From Paenibacillus phoenicis (lineage in GTDB: Bacteria; Bacillota; Bacilli; Paenibacillales; Paenibacillaceae), in assembly GCF_034718895.1 (NCBI RefSeq), contig NZ_JAYERP010000001.1, forward strand, positions 2,294,001-2,358,000: 64,000 nt of DNA, in the 5' to 3' direction. The notes below the pieces were generated by a model. It was not told the DNA's origin. It was given only the letters and a program-made list of their open reading frames with translations, and did no database searches. Positions 62,961 to 64,000 of the stretch are shown in pieces. Numbering within the stretch: position 1 is the first letter of the stretch; each line of letters begins with the position of its first letter. Position numbers and translations under genes: made by a program.

Positions 62961-62993
62961 CATGATATATATTATAATATATCATGATATATC
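62961..62993. promoter_or_regulatory. Candidate operator of the GntR/LacI regulator
   Basis: CATGATATAT occurs at 62961-62970 and 62983-62992, 22 bp apart, within a nearly symmetric AT-rich segment (ATATATTATAATATAT). It lies 32-64 bp upstream of the regulator start, which suggests autoregulation. Confidence 0.45.
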
Positions 62994-63038
62994 GCTAATG
63001 TCGAACCATGCTTGAAAAGGTTCGCAGAACCCCAAGCT

Positions 63039-63920
63039 TCAGTTGGAGCGAGCCAAGGCCTCCAACCCCAGGGCGAGGGCGCCGCAAAGCCCAGCCTGAT
63101 TCCCTAATCCCGGCGGGACAATATAATCATCAATCCCACTTAAAATGGCTGGCGCGTTCACATATCCGGCCAGGTTCCGCTGAACTTCCTTGCGAATCAA
63201 CAGGAACAGCTGCGGTTGCTGCATCACGCCGCCGCCCATGATCACTTTTTGCGGTGAGAGCATGAGGATGGACCCGGTCACCGCCTGCGCTAAATAGTAG
63301 GCTTCGATGGCCCAGGCAGGATGGTCCGGTGCCAGCTCTTGTCCTTTTACCTTCCAACGCGCTTCAAGACTTGGCCCCGCAGCCATGCCCTCTAGACAGT
63401 CCCCATGATACGGGCATAGCCCGGGGAAGTCGTCCTCCGGATGCCGCCGCGGCAGAACATGTCCACCTTCCGGATGAATCAATCCATGGACAAGCTTACC
63501 TTCGGCCAAGACCCCGACACCGATCCCGGTCCCCACCGTATAATACACGCAGCTGTCCAGCCCCTGAGCGGCACCCCACTTTGCCTCGCCCAAGGCGGCG
63601 GCGTTCACGTCTGTATCCCAGCCATAGGGAACATCAAAAGCCGATTTTAATTTGCCAAGCACATCATATCCGTTCCAGCCCGGCTTCGGTGTTGTCGTGA
63701 CATGCCCGTAAGTGGCGCTGCTTGGATTCAAGTCCAGCGGGCCAAACGAGCCGACGCCAATCGCTTCTACATTTTTATCGCGAAAATAAGCAATCACCCT
63801 TTCCAACGTTGGCTCCGGCAGCTCTGTGGGGAAGCTGATCTGGTCCTCGATGACTCCGTGCTCATTTCCGACGCCGCACACGAACTTTGTCCCGCCGGCC
63901 TCAATTGCTCCGATACGCAT
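63039..63920 (-). CDS. ROK-family sugar kinase, GmuE-like fructokinase/mannokinase
   Basis: A 293-residue kinase: ATP loop IGAIEAGGTKFVCGVG, catalytic DTDVNAAALGEAKWG with YTVGTGIGVGV, and the zinc-binding GGHVLPRRHPEDDFPGLCPY cluster. These features and the length match Bacillus GmuE, which phosphorylates mannose and fructose. ATG at 63920 follows AAAGGAGGAG and overlaps the upstream stop. In this locus it would turn mannose released by GH125 into mannose-6-phosphate. Confidence 0.88.
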   Translation of the reverse strand: MRIGAIEAGGTKFVCGVGNEHGVIEDQISFPTELPEPTLERVIAYFRDKNVEAIGVGSFGPLDLNPSSATYGHVTTTPKPGWNGYDVLGKLKSAFDVPYGWDTDVNAAALGEAKWGAAQGLDSCVYYTVGTGIGVGVLAEGKLVHGLIHPEGGHVLPRRHPEDDFPGLCPYHGDCLEGMAAGPSLEARWKVKGQELAPDHPAWAIEAYYLAQAVTGSILMLSPQKVIMGGGVMQQPQLFLLIRKEVQRNLAGYVNAPAILSGIDDYIVPPGLGNQAGLCGALALGLEALARSN

Positions 63921-64000
63921 CAAATCTCCTCCTTTGTCATGATAGGATTTACCTCGACGAAGTGATCCCAAACGCCGTATACGATCTCCGCTATTATACC
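63920..64000 (-). CDS. C-terminal end of an unidentified gene
   Basis: On the minus strand 26 codons, ending EIVYGVWDHFVEVNPIMTK and EEI before TGA, are in frame to the window edge. The TGA overlaps the kinase ATG (TGATG), so this is the upstream gene of the same operon. The ribosome binding site of the kinase lies in it. Too little is visible to name it; a mannose-6-phosphate isomerase or mannosidase would fit the context only. Confidence 0.6.
   Translation of the reverse strand, partial: GIIAEIVYGVWDHFVEVNPIMTKEEI

Overview
The window looks like chromosomal DNA of a spore-forming, saprophytic Bacillota, most likely Paenibacillus. Grounds: an intact sporulation sigma factor SigK, moderate GC, strong AGGAGG-type ribosome binding sites with frequent GTG and TTG starts, LplABC-type CUT1 sugar transporters without their own ATPase, many AraC/LacI/GntR sugar regulators, and candidate CcpA (cre) sites. 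The genus is inferred from gene content, not from a marker gene. No rRNA, tRNA, CRISPR array, intact insertion sequence or prophage was seen.

Layout. 1-7.5 kb: a secreted multidomain GH27 enzyme cut by the left edge, a heme catalase, an AraC regulator and a cytoplasmic GH27 alpha-galactosidase. 7.5-17.1 kb: a fructan locus on the minus strand with two permeases, a long lipoprotein binding protein, a fructokinase-GH32 fusion, a LamG-GH32 protein and a LacI regulator; matching GAAACGTTTC operators lie before the permeases and before the regulator. 17.3-23.9 kb: a YtrA-type GntR/ABC-2 operon, Mn catalase, OsmC, a polar amino-acid ABC transporter and TetR. 24-27.9 kb: sigK followed by a zone of gene remnants (HxlR, response regulator, flavin reductase, DUF488, ribokinase) around one intact SRAP gene. 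27.9-34.1 kb: a possible six-gene minus-strand transcript (serine hydrolase, double GNAT, CUT1 binding protein and permeases, PIG-L deacetylase). 34.3-36.4 kb: MarR plus a DHA2 drug exporter. 36.7-37.8 kb: an IS1595-like gene that has lost its catalytic residues, behind a promoter with two LexA-type boxes. 38.3-47.7 kb: GH2 beta-galactosidase with a divergent AraC, an alpha/beta hydrolase with a divergent LacI, and uxaB-uxaA. 47.7-53.5 kb: an SsuABC-like transporter with an isochorismatase-type hydrolase and an MFS carrier, then DUF2294/MpsC. 53.7-64 kb: a cupin gene and an alpha-mannan locus (CUT1 transporter, GH76, decayed GH76, GH125, remnant CBM6), a GntR/LacI hybrid regulator, a ROK sugar kinase and the last 26 codons of a gene cut by the right edge.

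How it works together. Most of the window imports plant and fungal oligosaccharides (galactosides, fructans, alpha-1,6-mannan, pectin-derived uronates) and breaks them down inside the cell; only the first GH27 enzyme has an export signal. Each unit has its own specific regulator, and three candidate cre sites suggest an added layer of catabolite repression. None of the three CUT1 transporters has an ATPase here, so a shared MsmX-type ATPase elsewhere is expected. The observations most worth checking are the SOS-type promoter on the degenerate IS1595-like gene, the kinase-hydrolase fusion, the GH32 with Glu at the nucleophile position, the SRAP protein lacking two active-site residues, and the 14-nt inverted repeat covering the alpha-galactosidase ribosome binding site.
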